Notes under the pieces: generated by a model | Told to the model about the DNA's origin: nothing | What the model saw: the letters and a program-made list of their open reading frames with translations, nothing else | Databases searched by the model: none | Part shown: positions 36,559 through 48,775 of the stretch, one piece after another | Layout of the letters: each line of letters opens with the position of its first letter | Numbering within the stretch: the stretch's first letter is position 1 | Translations under genes and position numbers: made by a program | DNA from: Sequoia sempervirens | Lineage: Eukaryota; Streptophyta; Pinopsida; Cupressales; Cupressaceae | Length of the DNA stretch: 64,000 nucleotides | Assembly: GCA_007258455.2 (NCBI GenBank) | Contig: VDFB02270651.1 | Span: 489,054,998-489,118,997, forward strand | Direction of reading: 5' to 3'

Positions 36559-36570
36559 GCTCTGATACCA
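36559..36570 (-). other. Primer-binding site of the chromovirus
   Basis: Minus strand TGGTATCAGAGC, exact initiator tRNA-Met complement, three bases from the LTR. Confidence 0.95.
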
Positions 36571-36573
36571 ATA

Positions 36574-38055
36574 TGATAGGGAGGGTTGGATGGAATCACT
36601 CATTGTTCCATGCTTTGGATCTTGATTAGGAAGACCCTAAGGTGTCATACTCCTCCACCTTAACCTTTAGAACCTACTACTTGTGTAGGCTTCCCTGGAT
36701 CACCTTGCCAACCCAACCATCAAGTTATATTCTGCCAACCAAGCCAACCTTGGGGTAATGCTTCAACACTTCCTTAGCCCTTAATCTATCGTAAAGGCTA
36801 ATCTATCCTCAACACACAATTTGAACTTGCAGGGGTGTAGAAACATCTTCAGTGGCTTCAAACCAACCTCCTAGAGTTCTTGAAGGTTCACCAAAACTCC
36901 ACCTTTCCATCACTTTCACCAAACCCTCAACTGGGGTTAAAAAGGCTACTAGCCCTTGAGCCCCAAATAGGTCTCCCTCTCCGAGAAAACTATTTGTCTC
37001 TCACAATTTCTCCAAAGCACCACCAATCTTCATTTGATTTTATTGCTGCAAATGGTCACCACTCAAGGATTTTTGAGGTCTTGAGTCTTCATTAGCCGTA
37101 CAAGGCCTCAACCTGAAATTGGGAAAAACCTAGGGTTTTCAAGCCTTTTCTGGTTGCTTCCAATCTACTAAACCTTTCACTGACCAAAAGTGTAAATGGA
37201 ACTTCCTCCTAACTACCAAACCTTGGTGAAACCTCCATCTACCTCCTCAAATAGGAAAAACAAAAAAATTCAATTACCCCTACAAAATATGTACACTATA
37301 CTCCTGGTCTTCCCTAGCCGGACTCTTCCTGGCTCGCCTAGGGAAAGACTTTGCCAACAGCTCTTGTACTCACACAAACCCTAAAACCTACCATTTGTAC
37401 AAACATGGAGTCTAGGCACTATTCACAAAGGGTCGTATAGTTTGTAGGGTGGGAAAGTGGTCTAGCACTCCATTTCTTCAAAACTATCTGGTTCAGACTA
37501 GCAACAGGGTAAACGTGAACTACTTACAAACAATGAATGAAAACAAATCAAAAAGTCTAGAAAATGGCACACAAAAATTGTATTCTATCAACACTGCATC
37601 CTACATACAGAACAATAATAGATTCAATCCATTTAAGCTCTGCTTTTGAATAGCAATCAGAAAATAACACACAAAAATGATGTTTTCCTCCAATCCACAA
37701 AGTGTTTACACAATATCAAAACTTGCAACCCTACTCTTAGGTTGAGGCATACCTTAAATAAGGTTCCTCAATCAGTTATCTTTCTTGGTCGAACATTTTA
37801 GTGACCTAATGGCAAGAGTTGTAAAATGCACTGTGTTTTCCAACTTTTGCCAATCTTTAGAAAACTAAGCAAAGGTGAGTTTCTAAACTCATCCATCCCT
37901 TCACAACTTCTAACCTAGAGATCAAACACACCTCTAAGCTATCTTTTCAACTCAATGGTCAACATGACCTTCATGAAAATAAAACAAAATTTTCATTCTA
38001 GTTTTCCTATTTGCCAAATGAAACTGCCTGTTGTTCCTTAGGTGCTCCTGCACCA
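36574..38055 (-). repeat. 5' LTR of the chromovirus
   Basis: 1482 bp, right-hand LTR, upstream for the minus-strand element. It abuts the PBS with a three-base gap. The open plus-strand frames inside it (36880-37095, 37196-37384, 37449-37649) are not supported by any domain. Confidence 0.95.
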
Positions 38056-39158
38056 AATGTATTTTCTCTATGTTTCTCCATTGTTTGGCTTTAAGTTGTA
38101 CAAATTTGGGGATTTTTTTATAATTCTTGTATCTTTATATATTCAATCTTTTACTTTCTTTGGAATAGTATAGAGTGTGTTTTATTTATTAGTATGCAAA
38201 TAAGGGTTACCAGTTTTTCTAAGTTGAAGTGTTTGATGAATCTTAAGTAGTTCATGGATTATTCTAGATTGTGTTCAAGTGAATTATGTTGTCCATAAAT
38301 TTAGGATTAATTTGAGCAAGCGTGCACTTAATGTTTATGGTGTTTTGCATGGGTATTGGCTGACCTTGTGTTTAACACTACATGGAAGGCTTGTAGAAGA
38401 GTGTTGAGTTATTTTTTGATCCATTTTTTTCTTAATTAAGGATTAATGTAGGTATCATTTCATTCCTATCCACCACAAGAATGTTTAGGTGTCAACTTTT
38501 TTTGAATTTGTATGTATAACCACTAGTGGCTGATATTGGAGAAGGTTTTTGAGGTTGAGATCAATATAAATATGTATGGTGTTGATGTGAGTTGAGAGAG
38601 GAAAGAAGTAAGAAGAAAAATATATGTGAGATTGATGTGAGTGATGTGTGATATAATTTGAGTAGAGTAGTGAAAATTTCAATGTTAGGGTTCATGAAGG
38701 AAATGAGTTGAAGGCATCTGAAATCATTTATGCAAGACTACAAAAGTGTGTAAGAAATTGTGGTGGAATCCTTTTTGCATTGAGAAGTGTTTTCTATGTA
38801 ACATTCTTCATCTATATTCTTGTATTATTTTTGTGGAAGTGAGCTCTGGCCATGAGCCTTTTTGGATAGTGTGTTTGTTTCTAGTAGTGAGCCCCTTTGT
38901 ACTAGTTTTACTATTACTTATATTGTGAGTTAAACCTCGTCATGGCTTTTCCCTCATTGGGTTTTCCATGAAAATATGGTGTTCTCTTGTGTATGGTGTT
39001 GTGATTTCAGTTTCTATTATCTGCATTTCATGTTTAATCATACTAATAGAATAAGGGTTTAATGAATGCTTGTGGATCTAATTATTGTTGAGGGTTTTGA
39101 AGGTTTAATTTGCTACACCTAATACACCCCCCTCTCATTTGTCTTATTAATTTTAACA
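38056..39158 (+). repeat. 3' LTR of the old copia, second part
   Basis: Begins with the second AATGT (38056-38060) and continues collinear with 24515-25624 of the 5' LTR, ending TTTTAACA. Confidence 0.85.
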
Positions 39159-39229
39159 CCCCTAGATTACTCTACCTACCAAGCTTCGGTATTGAACACA
39201 AATTTCAACTTGATAGTTGTAACCTTTCC

Positions 39230-40009
39230 TCATAATATGGCCAATCAACCACCTATTCCTTGGGGAGTTTCTATTGCCCATTGAGTCTAGGGAACAATCT
39301 ACATGATCTACCTAAGGGTTCTTGTAAAAATTTACCTAATTTCTTAGGTGATGGAAAGATCTCACTGGAAGAACATATAGATGCTTTCTTTGTCACTTGT
39401 GGTGTACTTCAAGTATAAGAGGAAGACATAAAGGTCAGGTTATTTGCATAATCTTTAGTGGATGTTGTAGTACAATGGTTCTATCAATTACCATGTGGTT
39501 ATATCAATAAATAGGCTACCATGATAAATAAATTCAAAATAAAATTTAAAGTTTTTGATGATGATCTCTCCTTGATAGCACATGTTACACAATTGAAAAA
39601 GGAAGCTAGTAAGACCATGAGGGAGTTTGTATCAAAATTTAACATAGTAGATAATCATATTGATGTTGCAAAAGGATTGTTTGAAGAGATGAAAAAAGTC
39701 TTCATTATTAATGCACAACACCTAGATATCAGTCTACTCTTAAAGAGAGGATCTATGAATACTTTAGAGGCTACACAAACATTGGCCATAGAGATGGAAG
39801 ATGATTTTGTTATGGTTGGTAAACAGAAAAGAGAAATGCATTCAAACCAACAATAGGCATCTACTTATTCAAATCCCATGATCTAGAGATTTGCAAATGA
39901 TAGTATTACCCTCGTGAGATAGTTTCCTAAAAGTAACCAACCTTATCAAGACATCTCAAGGAAGAAAAAATTTCAACCTGGTAATAAGACTCTTCGTCTT
40001 CCTCCAATG
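39230..40009 (+). pseudogene. gypsy gag fragment, decayed
   Basis: A gag core reads from about 39230 with stops; the best piece is 39521-39856 (MREFVSKFN, FFI-like NAQHLDISLLLKRG). Upstream FLGDGKISLEEHIDAFF near 39345 fits the same gag family. It ends abruptly where the short LTR element begins. The RNase H tail of apparently the same element type lies at 41489, so protease and RT have been lost between them. Confidence 0.65.
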
Positions 40010-41488
40010 TGTGAAAGTTCGGCCAAAACATATGATTTTCCTAAAGCATGATGCAAATGAGAACGAAGGTTCCTCAATGAATGTGCATCCTTATGAAATG
40101 GTCTCTTGAGCTCCATAATTCATGGGATAGGTTTGTACAATTAAAAAGCCAAGATTGGTCAATGAAGGCTCTCTGTCCAAATATAGTTGATATTCTATTA
40201 GTAGTAACTTTGTATTGGAATCTCCAAAACACTTGATTTTTAGATATGATGTAGATGTTGTAATGAAGATCATATATCCTTCTCTACAAGCTCTGATGTT
40301 ACAATGTGGTACAATGTGGTATGAAATATTGAGAGTAGGTCTGACAGGTAACTATTGAAATGAAAATATGAATGTAGATATTTTTGGTTGATGCAAGATT
40401 GATTGAAACCTGGGATGCTCCTACACTAGACACCTAATATTGAAGAAAATAGATCCTCTCACTTTCTTAGGGCTAGAGGAAAACCAATTTGGTACAACTT
40501 CCTCAATTTTTTGATCTGGCTACAAGGTCGCAACTGCATCACAATTGGTGATCTGTTGAAAAACACAAGCAAGCTACCTCATGTTGGTGATCTATCCCCA
40601 CAAAGATCTTGCAAAATTCCTTGCTCAAATTCACAAACTCACTCTTATGCAACTGCCTCAAGTTAGTGATTTTTCCACCTTCACTCTCCCAAAGTTCAAA
40701 AACTTGCTTTGATACCACTTGTTGCAGTCAAGGATGGAGGGTCCAGAAATAGGACTATCCAACCTTGTAGCAAGAGTAATGACAATAGAAACTCAAAGAA
40801 TTGAAATAAAAATCACACATGGGAATATAGAGAATGATCAATTATTCACTGGCAACATGCCCTACCTTTTGACTTATAGAATTATAGAATTATAGAATGA
40901 TATGGCATTAAAGCCCAAAAATACAATGTGGGTCAAAGCCCTTATCTACTAGCTATCTCTACTAATGATGATGATGATGATCCTTAATGCAACTACAAAA
41001 TTCCTATATATATTAATTCCTAGCTCCAAAAAAGGTCCACATTGGCCTCAAGAGGTCTTAAACCCCAAAGTTGATGACACATGTGAAAGGTTATCCAAAA
41101 CATATGATTTTCCTAAAGCATGATGGAGATCAGAATGAAGTTTCCTCAATGAATGTGCATCCTTATGAAATGGTCTCTTGAGCTCTGCAAGTCATGGGAT
41201 AGGTCCGCACACTTGAAAATCCAAGACTAGTTGGTGAAGGCTCTCTATCCAAATACAACTGATATTCTGTTAGTGATAACTTTGTACTGGAATCTCCAAA
41301 ACACTTAATTATAGATATGATGTAGATGCTACAATGAACATAATATATCCTACTCCACAAGCTCTGATGTTACAATATAGTATGAAATACTAAGACTGGG
41401 TCCAATAGGTAACTACTGAAATGCAAACATGAATCTAGATATTTTTGGTTGATGCAAGATTGCTTGAAACCTAGGATGCTCCTACATC
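40010..41488 (-). mobile_element. Short-interior LTR element, minus strand, 3' LTR truncated
   Basis: A right LTR of about 769 bp (40720-41488, minus strand TGTAGGAGCATCC start, GACTGCAACA end) is followed two bases later by a PBS (minus strand TGGTATCAAAGC, 40706-40717). Then comes an interior of only ~294 bp without coding signal and a partial left LTR (40010-40425) that aligns to the first ~410 bp of the right one. The LTR start is shared with the element at 15842-19609. It may be a TRIM-like or deletion derivative. No target duplication can be tested because the left LTR is truncated. Confidence 0.65.
40706..40717 (-). other. Primer-binding site of the short LTR element
   Basis: Minus strand TGGTATCAAAGC, identical to the PBS at 16658-16669. 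Confidence 0.75.
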
Positions 41489-41975
41489 ATATAGAAACAA
41501 AGTATTGGATTCTATTAAGTATTTTGATGCCTTTTCGATAGAATCAATTCCTAGAGAACTATATTCTAAGGCTGATTCACAAGCAATATTTGCTTCCTTA
41601 TTACTCCCATATCTAAATTTCAAGAAAAAGTCTTAAAGAGTTGAGATGATTTATAGACCTAGTATTCATGAAAATGTTAACCATCGACAAGTGTTTGAGA
41701 ATGATAAACAGATTCAAGCATTTCTAGAGAATGTTGAGGTTTTTGTTAAGAATTTTCTGAAGGGAGCACTATCAAATGTAAAGAATTTTATCTTGATGAT
41801 ACCCATGACCAAAAAAATAGAGTCATTCAATTGAAAGGCAATAAAATTCCCAAGGGTTTGGTCTCCCTAGAGGACTTGTTTGATCGACATGACTGAGCTA
41901 TCAAAAGGAGAATTAGTAAATCTATCAATGACTCAGGGGAATTTGAAGCAATGAACATTGGGGATTTTGAATAAT
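41489..41975 (+). pseudogene. gypsy RNase H/spacer fragment, decayed
   Basis: The plus strand carries a protein-like stretch with KVLDSIKYFDAFSIESIPRE near 41508-41565, IYRPSIHENV near 41647 and NKIPKGLVSLEDLFDRHD near 41843-41896, broken by stops and one frameshift. It fits the end of RNase H and the following spacer of a plant gypsy polyprotein. Together with 39230-40009 it suggests an internally deleted element. Confidence 0.55.
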
Positions 41976-43260
41976 TTTTATTTGGGGGGTTCTTTGATTA
42001 AGTGATTTGAGGGGATATTCATAGTTCTACATTTTCTTTTGTTGGAATAGTCTACTTTGAGGATAATATCATGAGTATTCCATATCATCCTTTAGTTCTT
42101 GATTTAAATAGAGGGAACTATAAGGCTTGGAAATATAGAATGATGAATCCTTTCAAATGACTTAACCTCTTGTCCTACTTATATGAAATTATTCCTCAAC
42201 CACCAAAGGATTGGGATGAAATAGAGTGGTATCTCAAGACATGGCATATTATTGAAACTATGTGTGTTCATGTTGACACCCAAACACAAATGATCCTATT
42301 AACTTTTGATTCCCCTCTTCCTTGTTTGATTAAAATATGAGAGATGTCTAGAGATCTAGATGATACTCCATTCCCAAATGAGCCTCTTTTTGATATATCA
42401 ATTCCTCTAGATGATTGAAATAATATTCCACATGATGAGGATACCTTAGAAGAGCTAAATTATTGGTAAATAATTGAACAAAAAAGAGCCATCAAATATT
42501 TACCTCATTCTCTAGATACATCAATTGATTCTTCAACTTTGATGACTCCTATATAGGCTTATCCTCTTACATCTTTGATTCAACATCAAGAGGTTGAGGG
42601 CTCTCCACTTTCAAAAATTTTAAATTCTATATTTTTTCATGATCAAACTTGTTGTGTGGACACTACATCATGGTTTGTTTCATCTCTTATTAATCATTAG
42701 GATTATTTCTTACAGGATATACATTATTTCTTTTGAATCCCACATACAATATGTTGACAATATTGAGGACATTAATCTCCTCTTTGATACCATCTCATGG
42801 GAAGTTTCATCACATTCTTTTGATGTTTTTAGGGTACATTTAAACCCTCTTATTTCATTTCCATAGTCATATGCTTCTATAGTGAAAAATAATAGGGATA
42901 TTACTTAACTAGTTCCACTATTAGGTCACTTCCACATCTTCTCACTTAAGTTTAATTAGGATATGCATAGGATCTTACCACTTTATGTCACATATCATAA
43001 TATTAAGACACTTAATATGTTGTATTTTTTCATTTAATTATTTTACCATATATCATTTAATATTATTTTTCCCATTTCATAGGATTAAGACACTTTTCAT
43101 GATCTTGTCTAATCCTATATCCCACCTTGTCCTATATAACCAAGTTTCTCTCACACATTCTACATCCATTCTATTTGCATTCTTTGATAGGAATATAGTT
43201 TATTCTTATCATATTGATCTTCTAAGTATCTTGTGCTTTCCATAAGCCTTTAGATCTTGG
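41976..43260 (+). pseudogene. Protein-like decayed region, unrecognised
   Basis: Several short plus-strand frames with plausible residue use but many stops: LNRGNYKAWKYRMMNPF near 42105-42160, then acidic and aromatic stretches to about 42870 (42639-42866). No motif identifies a family. It could be an added 3' coding region of the gypsy relic upstream. Confidence 0.3.
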
Positions 43261-44157
43261 GTGGCTATATCCACAACCAAATATTATATTAAGTCACCTG
43301 AAAAATAAAGTAAATATGGGCCTTAATGGCTAGATAATGTGATTTTATAGTAAAAAATGTTATCATATCAAAAGATAAGTGTATGAGAACAAATAGGAAA
43401 AATATAATCATGGAAACATGTGTTGGTTTGGCTTGTTGAATTTTGTGCTAATCCCTATAATTGGTTTTGCAATAAATGATTAGTGTATATGGTATACAAA
43501 TAAATTAAAGAAAATTTAGAAAATATGATGGATACATCTCTTAAGATTTGTAAATGAGAAGCTTAACTTAATGTGATCGTTGCTAAAAGTAGGGTAAATG
43601 GTGAAATAACAATATTAAAAATAATAATATTTAAATCTAATTAATACATATATTATAATATTAAACTAAAATGTAATATAAAGAATCATATAAATTAAAC
43701 ACATAATAATAGAAGATAATTATGTGGAGAATTTTTTTGGTGAAACTCCACTACCAAATAGAGCTGAAACTCCACTACCAAATAGACACCAAGCTTGTAT
43801 TAATCTTAATAAGATGAGTAAATTAAACTAGTCTAGTTTATCCCTCTAGTTTTATAGTAATATGGTAACATAATAGTAGCTATGGCTTGAGATATGAGAC
43901 TAATATCCCATACCTCCATTATATAGAACACTTAGAAACTAGAAAAAAAAAGGTGGTATCCATTTAACAAAGTAAAAACTATGAGCTCAAAACTAGGTAC
44001 CCAAATCAATCATTAGCAAGAACCAACATCTATAAGAAATGAACACACATCCTAGAATAGAAAGTAACTCTTATTAAACCTCTTATATTTTATAGAGTAT
44101 TTCATAAATAATCATTAATCCCACTTCCCCATTCCTAAGTGTTCTATGAATGAAAGG
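43261..44157. other. Unassigned AT-rich interval
   Basis: No gene. A short direct repeat, GAAACTCCACTACCAAATAG, occurs twice in a row near 43742-43785. Confidence 0.4.
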
Positions 44158-44457
44158 TGATCCCACAATACTGTGTTCCACTTTTTGGACAAAGTAGGAC
44201 ATTAAAATCAATATTTTTAACAAAAATCTCACTTTCTAACACCTATAGTAACTAAAAAATTAAGAATTTGAAGATGATGTGAACTAACAATTTTTGATAT
44301 TTCATGTGTATTTTTTAAATGTATTTTAAAAAAAAATTAAGAAATAATTTTTCAAATTTTCTACATAACTTTTAATAAATGTGTTATACTTAATGCAGTA
44401 TTATAAACAATTGGTGTTTATACCATACAACACATTTTTTTTTTATGGAAAGGATAA
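44158..44457. repeat. Dispersed repeat, copy 1 (partner 49684-49981)
   Basis: Begins GTGATCCCACAATA and stays alignable to the partner for about 300 bp, sharing GGACATTAAA, ATTTGAAGATGATG and TATGRAAGGATAA at corresponding places. No coding potential. Confidence 0.6.
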
Positions 44458-47400
44458 AACTATAAAAATTAAACATATATTTATTAATAAATTAAATTTA
44501 TAATACCCAAAATGTTTATTCCATTTCCTACATAAATTCACTTATGGAGTTTCCATGAACACTTCTAAAATATCAAGCTCTTCTAATTCACTCTTCATGT
44601 GTCCAAGCATGTAACCATGCATCCCATGCCAAGCTTCACATACATTGTCAAAAGAGAAACTCAATACAATGACAACTCACTCACCTATCCAACCTTCGCC
44701 ACTAAAAATGTATTGTTTTTATAGACTCACGATAACACAAATACAACCAAGTGGTAAGATAAAACCATGTACCTCAAAATAATGAGTACACAAAACTATT
44801 GACCCCTCATTTAGTTTTCAATACTAGTTTCTCACATTATTAAATATTTTCCCAATTATTTACTCTATGTATTCTTCACATAAAATAACTAACCCAATTT
44901 GTTACATAAAACTTTACATGTGGACCTAGAAATAATATCTAATGTGGCTAAACAAATCCCCTAGATGCAACACAACTAAATATTTATTTATTTAATATAA
45001 TTAAAATACTCCATGTTATGTACAAAGTACAACACCTAATCCTTAATTCTCCCACTTTTTTTATAAATTGTACAAAGGTAAATCAAGGAAATACATAATC
45101 ATAGCCATGCATGAAACCACATGAATCTCTAGAATTTTATCATGCTCCATCAAGATACTTGCAATAAAACCAAGGTGATGACCATCTCAAGAGTGTTGTA
45201 AATAGTGTCACTAGATAACTAGTTATGTTGTCATCACTTTCTAGTTTGACCTATTCACATTTTACTAAGTTTACTTAGTCTACTCTAGAGTTTTGTCTCA
45301 TCTCATGTGGTTGAGACAAGTTTCCTTACTTTGTGATACATCTCTTGTATGGTCACTTGCCACTCACTTGAACATATTTCATGTGAGTTAACAAGTGTTC
45401 CATCATTGGAGAAGTAGTTAGTCATTGTATTCAACTTTCCTACCTTCACCATCTTCCCTATATAAGCAAGGTTACTATGTACATTCAAATAAACTCTTTT
45501 ATCAACTCTTTGATTATAGAAATTAGGCATATCAGTGTGCAAGTATTTTGTGGAAGTTTTTTGGTTTTTAATTTATGATTTTATAAATAATAGCATGGTA
45601 TCAAATTCATGCTAGCAAAACCCTTCTCAAAGTATTATATCAAGCATAGTGTAGAGTTCCATGCAATTTTATTTGCATGTAAGAAAAGTATACACATTTG
45701 AGGCTATAAGTTTGTACACATAAAATTTGAGGCCATGAGCATTTCCAAGGGAGGTTGTGTGAGGGTGAGGAAGTTATTTGAATTATGGGGATCTTAATCT
45801 CTACTTTGAGAGAAGATCACACTCCTCCTTCAACAAGTGGCACTTTTCTCACGAGGATGCTTGACGATGGTTGATCGAATATACTGGTTACAACTTCATA
45901 GGCATGAGATGAGTGTGGAAGTGGGATTTCAAGATCCAAATAAATAATAGAGGCATCACCATAGCTACAACTCCCATAGTCACAATTTTTTGGAGGCTAC
46001 CAATCTAGTGTGATAAATATAAAATCATTATGTCTTTGCTATATAAAAGTTTCTATGGATTGCAACTATGGCATAACACTCTTGTAAAAGGAAATTTGAC
46101 ATTCAATTCTATTATAGTAGGTGTGATGTGAGAAAAGGGGAATTAGGATCTAAATTACACCTCCTACATCACAATGGAAGGAACCAAAAATAATCACAAA
46201 CACCCACTTGGATACTAATCTCTATGGAAGAGAAAAATGATGGATCAAGGTTTTGTTTCTTTCTTTGGTTGAATGATTGATTGACTACTAATTAACTAAA
46301 TTTGAGGATGTAAATGTAGATATAGGCTAACTATGCAACTATAGGAAATTGTAATGATTTCTAGAAATAATGGAGGAAAAAACTAGAAAAAAAGTACAAA
46401 GTAGTAGAGTGTAGACACAGAGGAACATGACATATAAATTTGAGCTTGAAATGGCTAGATAGGGCCACTTTCACCCTAGACCTAGAAAATAATACCATTA
46501 GAATCATAATTCAAATCTCAAATGACCACTACCTATAGGTTCTTTCTTTCATGACTCAGTGTTGGAACTTCATTTGTTGACATATATGTCTTGAATGCTT
46601 AAATAAGTAATTAGGTCTTCTTTTATTCCCAAAATACACTTCAGATATGTCACTTGCACAAAAGGAAGAGGAGAAGCAATTGTGCCATATAAGGGCTTGC
46701 CTAAGTCAAACCTCATTTTGGTATTTCTACCTTCATAATGTTTATGATGATATAAAAGAGTACTTACCCTCAGTTAGGTAAAGGAAAATGGATAATTGAA
46801 TGATAAATTGACAAGCGTTGCAACTTACTACTTAGATCTACATTCCTTGATGGAATGGAGTTATTATACTAATCACCTTAAAGGAGAATTGTATTCTTTA
46901 TTGGAAGTCCTACAAGTATTAGTGCTCAAAAATAAAATGGATATAAAACATGAATTATGAACATGAAATATTATCATATTAACTATGGTAAGAATCAACT
47001 AAGAAACTAAGAAATTAACCTAATTAGATCATATTTTGAATGAAATTCTCATAAATTCTAACTAAGATGTCATTAAACATGAAATAAAATTCTAATTTCA
47101 AAAGAAACACTAATTAACATAAGAAAACCTCATCCCATTGGGGATTAGTGTTTGTTTGATGTGGAATGCTCAAACCTTTCCTAATCCCATTGTTAAAGCA
47201 AAGATTTGATGACCTCAAATGGTGAAATTGATGGAAATAGACAAATGCTCTTAAAAGTGAATGTGAAATTAGCTATAGTATGATTACTAAAATTATTTGT
47301 GGATAATTTACTCATAGAAATGAGGGATATTTATAGGATTTTTGGATGAATTAGTGTATAAGATTGATTTGGATAATAAATGGATAGAAATGAATGTGAG

Positions 47401-47580
47401 AGAATGGCATAGATTAATGATCAAATCCATGGATGTGATTAAAGAATGACATGGGTCATTAAATTCAAAAAAGAGCTCTAATTAAATTAGAAGGTGCAAG
47501 TCCCTTAATTTTAGGAAGAATGTTGGAAGATATTTCCATTTGGTGGGAAATATTTGAATTTGAATGAGGAATATTCCCTA
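44458..47580. other. Unassigned AT-rich interval
   Basis: No recognisable gene. The minus-strand open frame 45303-45542 (79 codons) has no family signature and is probably chance. Confidence 0.35.
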
Positions 47581-47589
47581 AGAATATGT

Positions 47590-47910
47590 TTTGAGGAGTG
47601 AGCAATTTGTCAATTAAATAATTAGGAAACTATTTAATTGTGCAAGGTGGACGAATTCAAGGCTTTAATTAAACAATTAGATCATTTAATTAAAAAGAAG
47701 TATTTATGACACTTAATTAAACAATTAGGATTATTTAATCAAATGAGAGGAATTAAGGGATTTAATTTAATAATTTTTTTATTATTTAATCAAATAGGAT
47801 GAAATTTAGCATGAAATGGGTGAATTAATCCAATAATATATCCTACTAATAGAAGAAAATGATAAATTTAACTAAATAATTAGCATTATTCAATTAAATA
47901 GATGAGAATG
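47590..47910. repeat. Cluster of AATTAAAYAATTAG palindrome-rich units
   Basis: Five or so occurrences of AATTAAAYAATTAG...ATTTAATTAAA near 47611, 47667, 47718, 47762 and 47872, spaced about 40-110 bp. Similar phrases occur in the gypsy LTR at 4002-5075, so this may be an LTR relic. Confidence 0.45.
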
Positions 47911-48775
47911 ATCAAATCAAGATGAAAATGGTGTTAGTAAAATGAATCAGATGTGTGATATTGACCAAGACAATATTTTAAGTTTTTACATGAATAAAAT
48001 CACTTTAAAAATTGATGAATTGCTAACATGATGCTTGACTAAAATAATGTTGTAATAATTTTGCTAATTCTACTGTTGACTGATTTTTAGGATACTCAAT
48101 TATTATTCCAAAATTTTAGTTATCATTAGTATTTAAAAAGGTGAACAATACTTGTATTTATATGGATTTATTTAATTTCTCACAAATTAATTATCACCAA
48201 TCAAAAAGTAAATTCAAATTTCTAAATGTTAAAATATAAACAATGATATATTTGAATTGGGGCCAAAATAGACTCAACAAGGGCATTAGCACCCTAATCT
48301 AGACCTATTATGGGGCTTTGAGTTTCGTTGAATAAATATTAAATAAGAATTCCCAATTTAATCCTAGTTTTTTTAAGATGATTATAAAACTTGCAATTTA
48401 AGAGCACAATTCGATTTGGGCACATAGGGGAGGATAAACCTAGTGTGAATGTTTCAAGTGTGACAATTTACAAAGCATCACTCATGAGCATAAGCACTAA
48501 AGTTTAAAATACTTCACACTTTGCACACATACATGCACATTTGCATGAAACACAGTGATACTCTGGAAAAAATTGTAAAGCTGCACTTTTTCCTAGCGAT
48601 GCTTCCTAGTTACAACCACACATATGTACTATAGCAATGCTTTTTCAAAATCTGCAACACTTTTGTTGATATGATAGAGTGATGCCTTTGCATTAAGGCT
48701 TTCTTTTTCCCTTTTAGGATCCAAACTTAATTTTTTTTTACAATTTTTAGCAAAATTGATGTTGTGCACAATATG
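47911..48775. other. Unassigned AT-rich interval
   Basis: No gene. AACATGATGCTTGAC at about 48028 recurs at about 5629, next to the first inverted-repeat element. The minus frame 48629-48832 has no family. Confidence 0.35.

Larger units (their letters stand above)
30704..38055 (-). mobile_element. Complete Ty3/gypsy chromovirus nested in a copia LTR, TSD AATGT
   Basis: 7352 bp on the minus strand. Both LTRs are 1482 bp, with TG...CA ends (TGATAGGGAGGG on the plus side at the left edge, GCACCA at the right). A perfect 5-bp TSD AATGT lies at 30699-30703 and 38056-38060. The PBS is a 12/12 match to the initiator-Met type; a purine tract flanks the other LTR. Coding order on the minus strand is Gag, PR, RT, RNase H, IN, chromodomain. 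LTR divergence is about 7% over the first 240 bp, mixed transitions and transversions. Confidence 0.95.
24009..39158 (+). mobile_element. Old Ty1/copia LTR retrotransposon, 3' LTR split by a nested chromovirus
   Basis: The 5' LTR is 24009-25624, PBS at 25627, coding 25683-29783, PPT at 30184-30196. The 3' LTR is in two parts (30197-30703 and 38061-39158), separated by the insertion and one TSD copy. Removing the insertion leaves a 1605-bp 3' LTR against 1616 bp for the 5' LTR. LTRs differ by about 17% in a 113-bp stretch compared by eye, so it is the oldest datable element here. A possible TSD is CCCCC (24004-24008) versus CCCCT (39159-39163). Run-on PPT-like motifs before the 3' LTR are reminiscent of Sireviruses. 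Confidence 0.85.
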
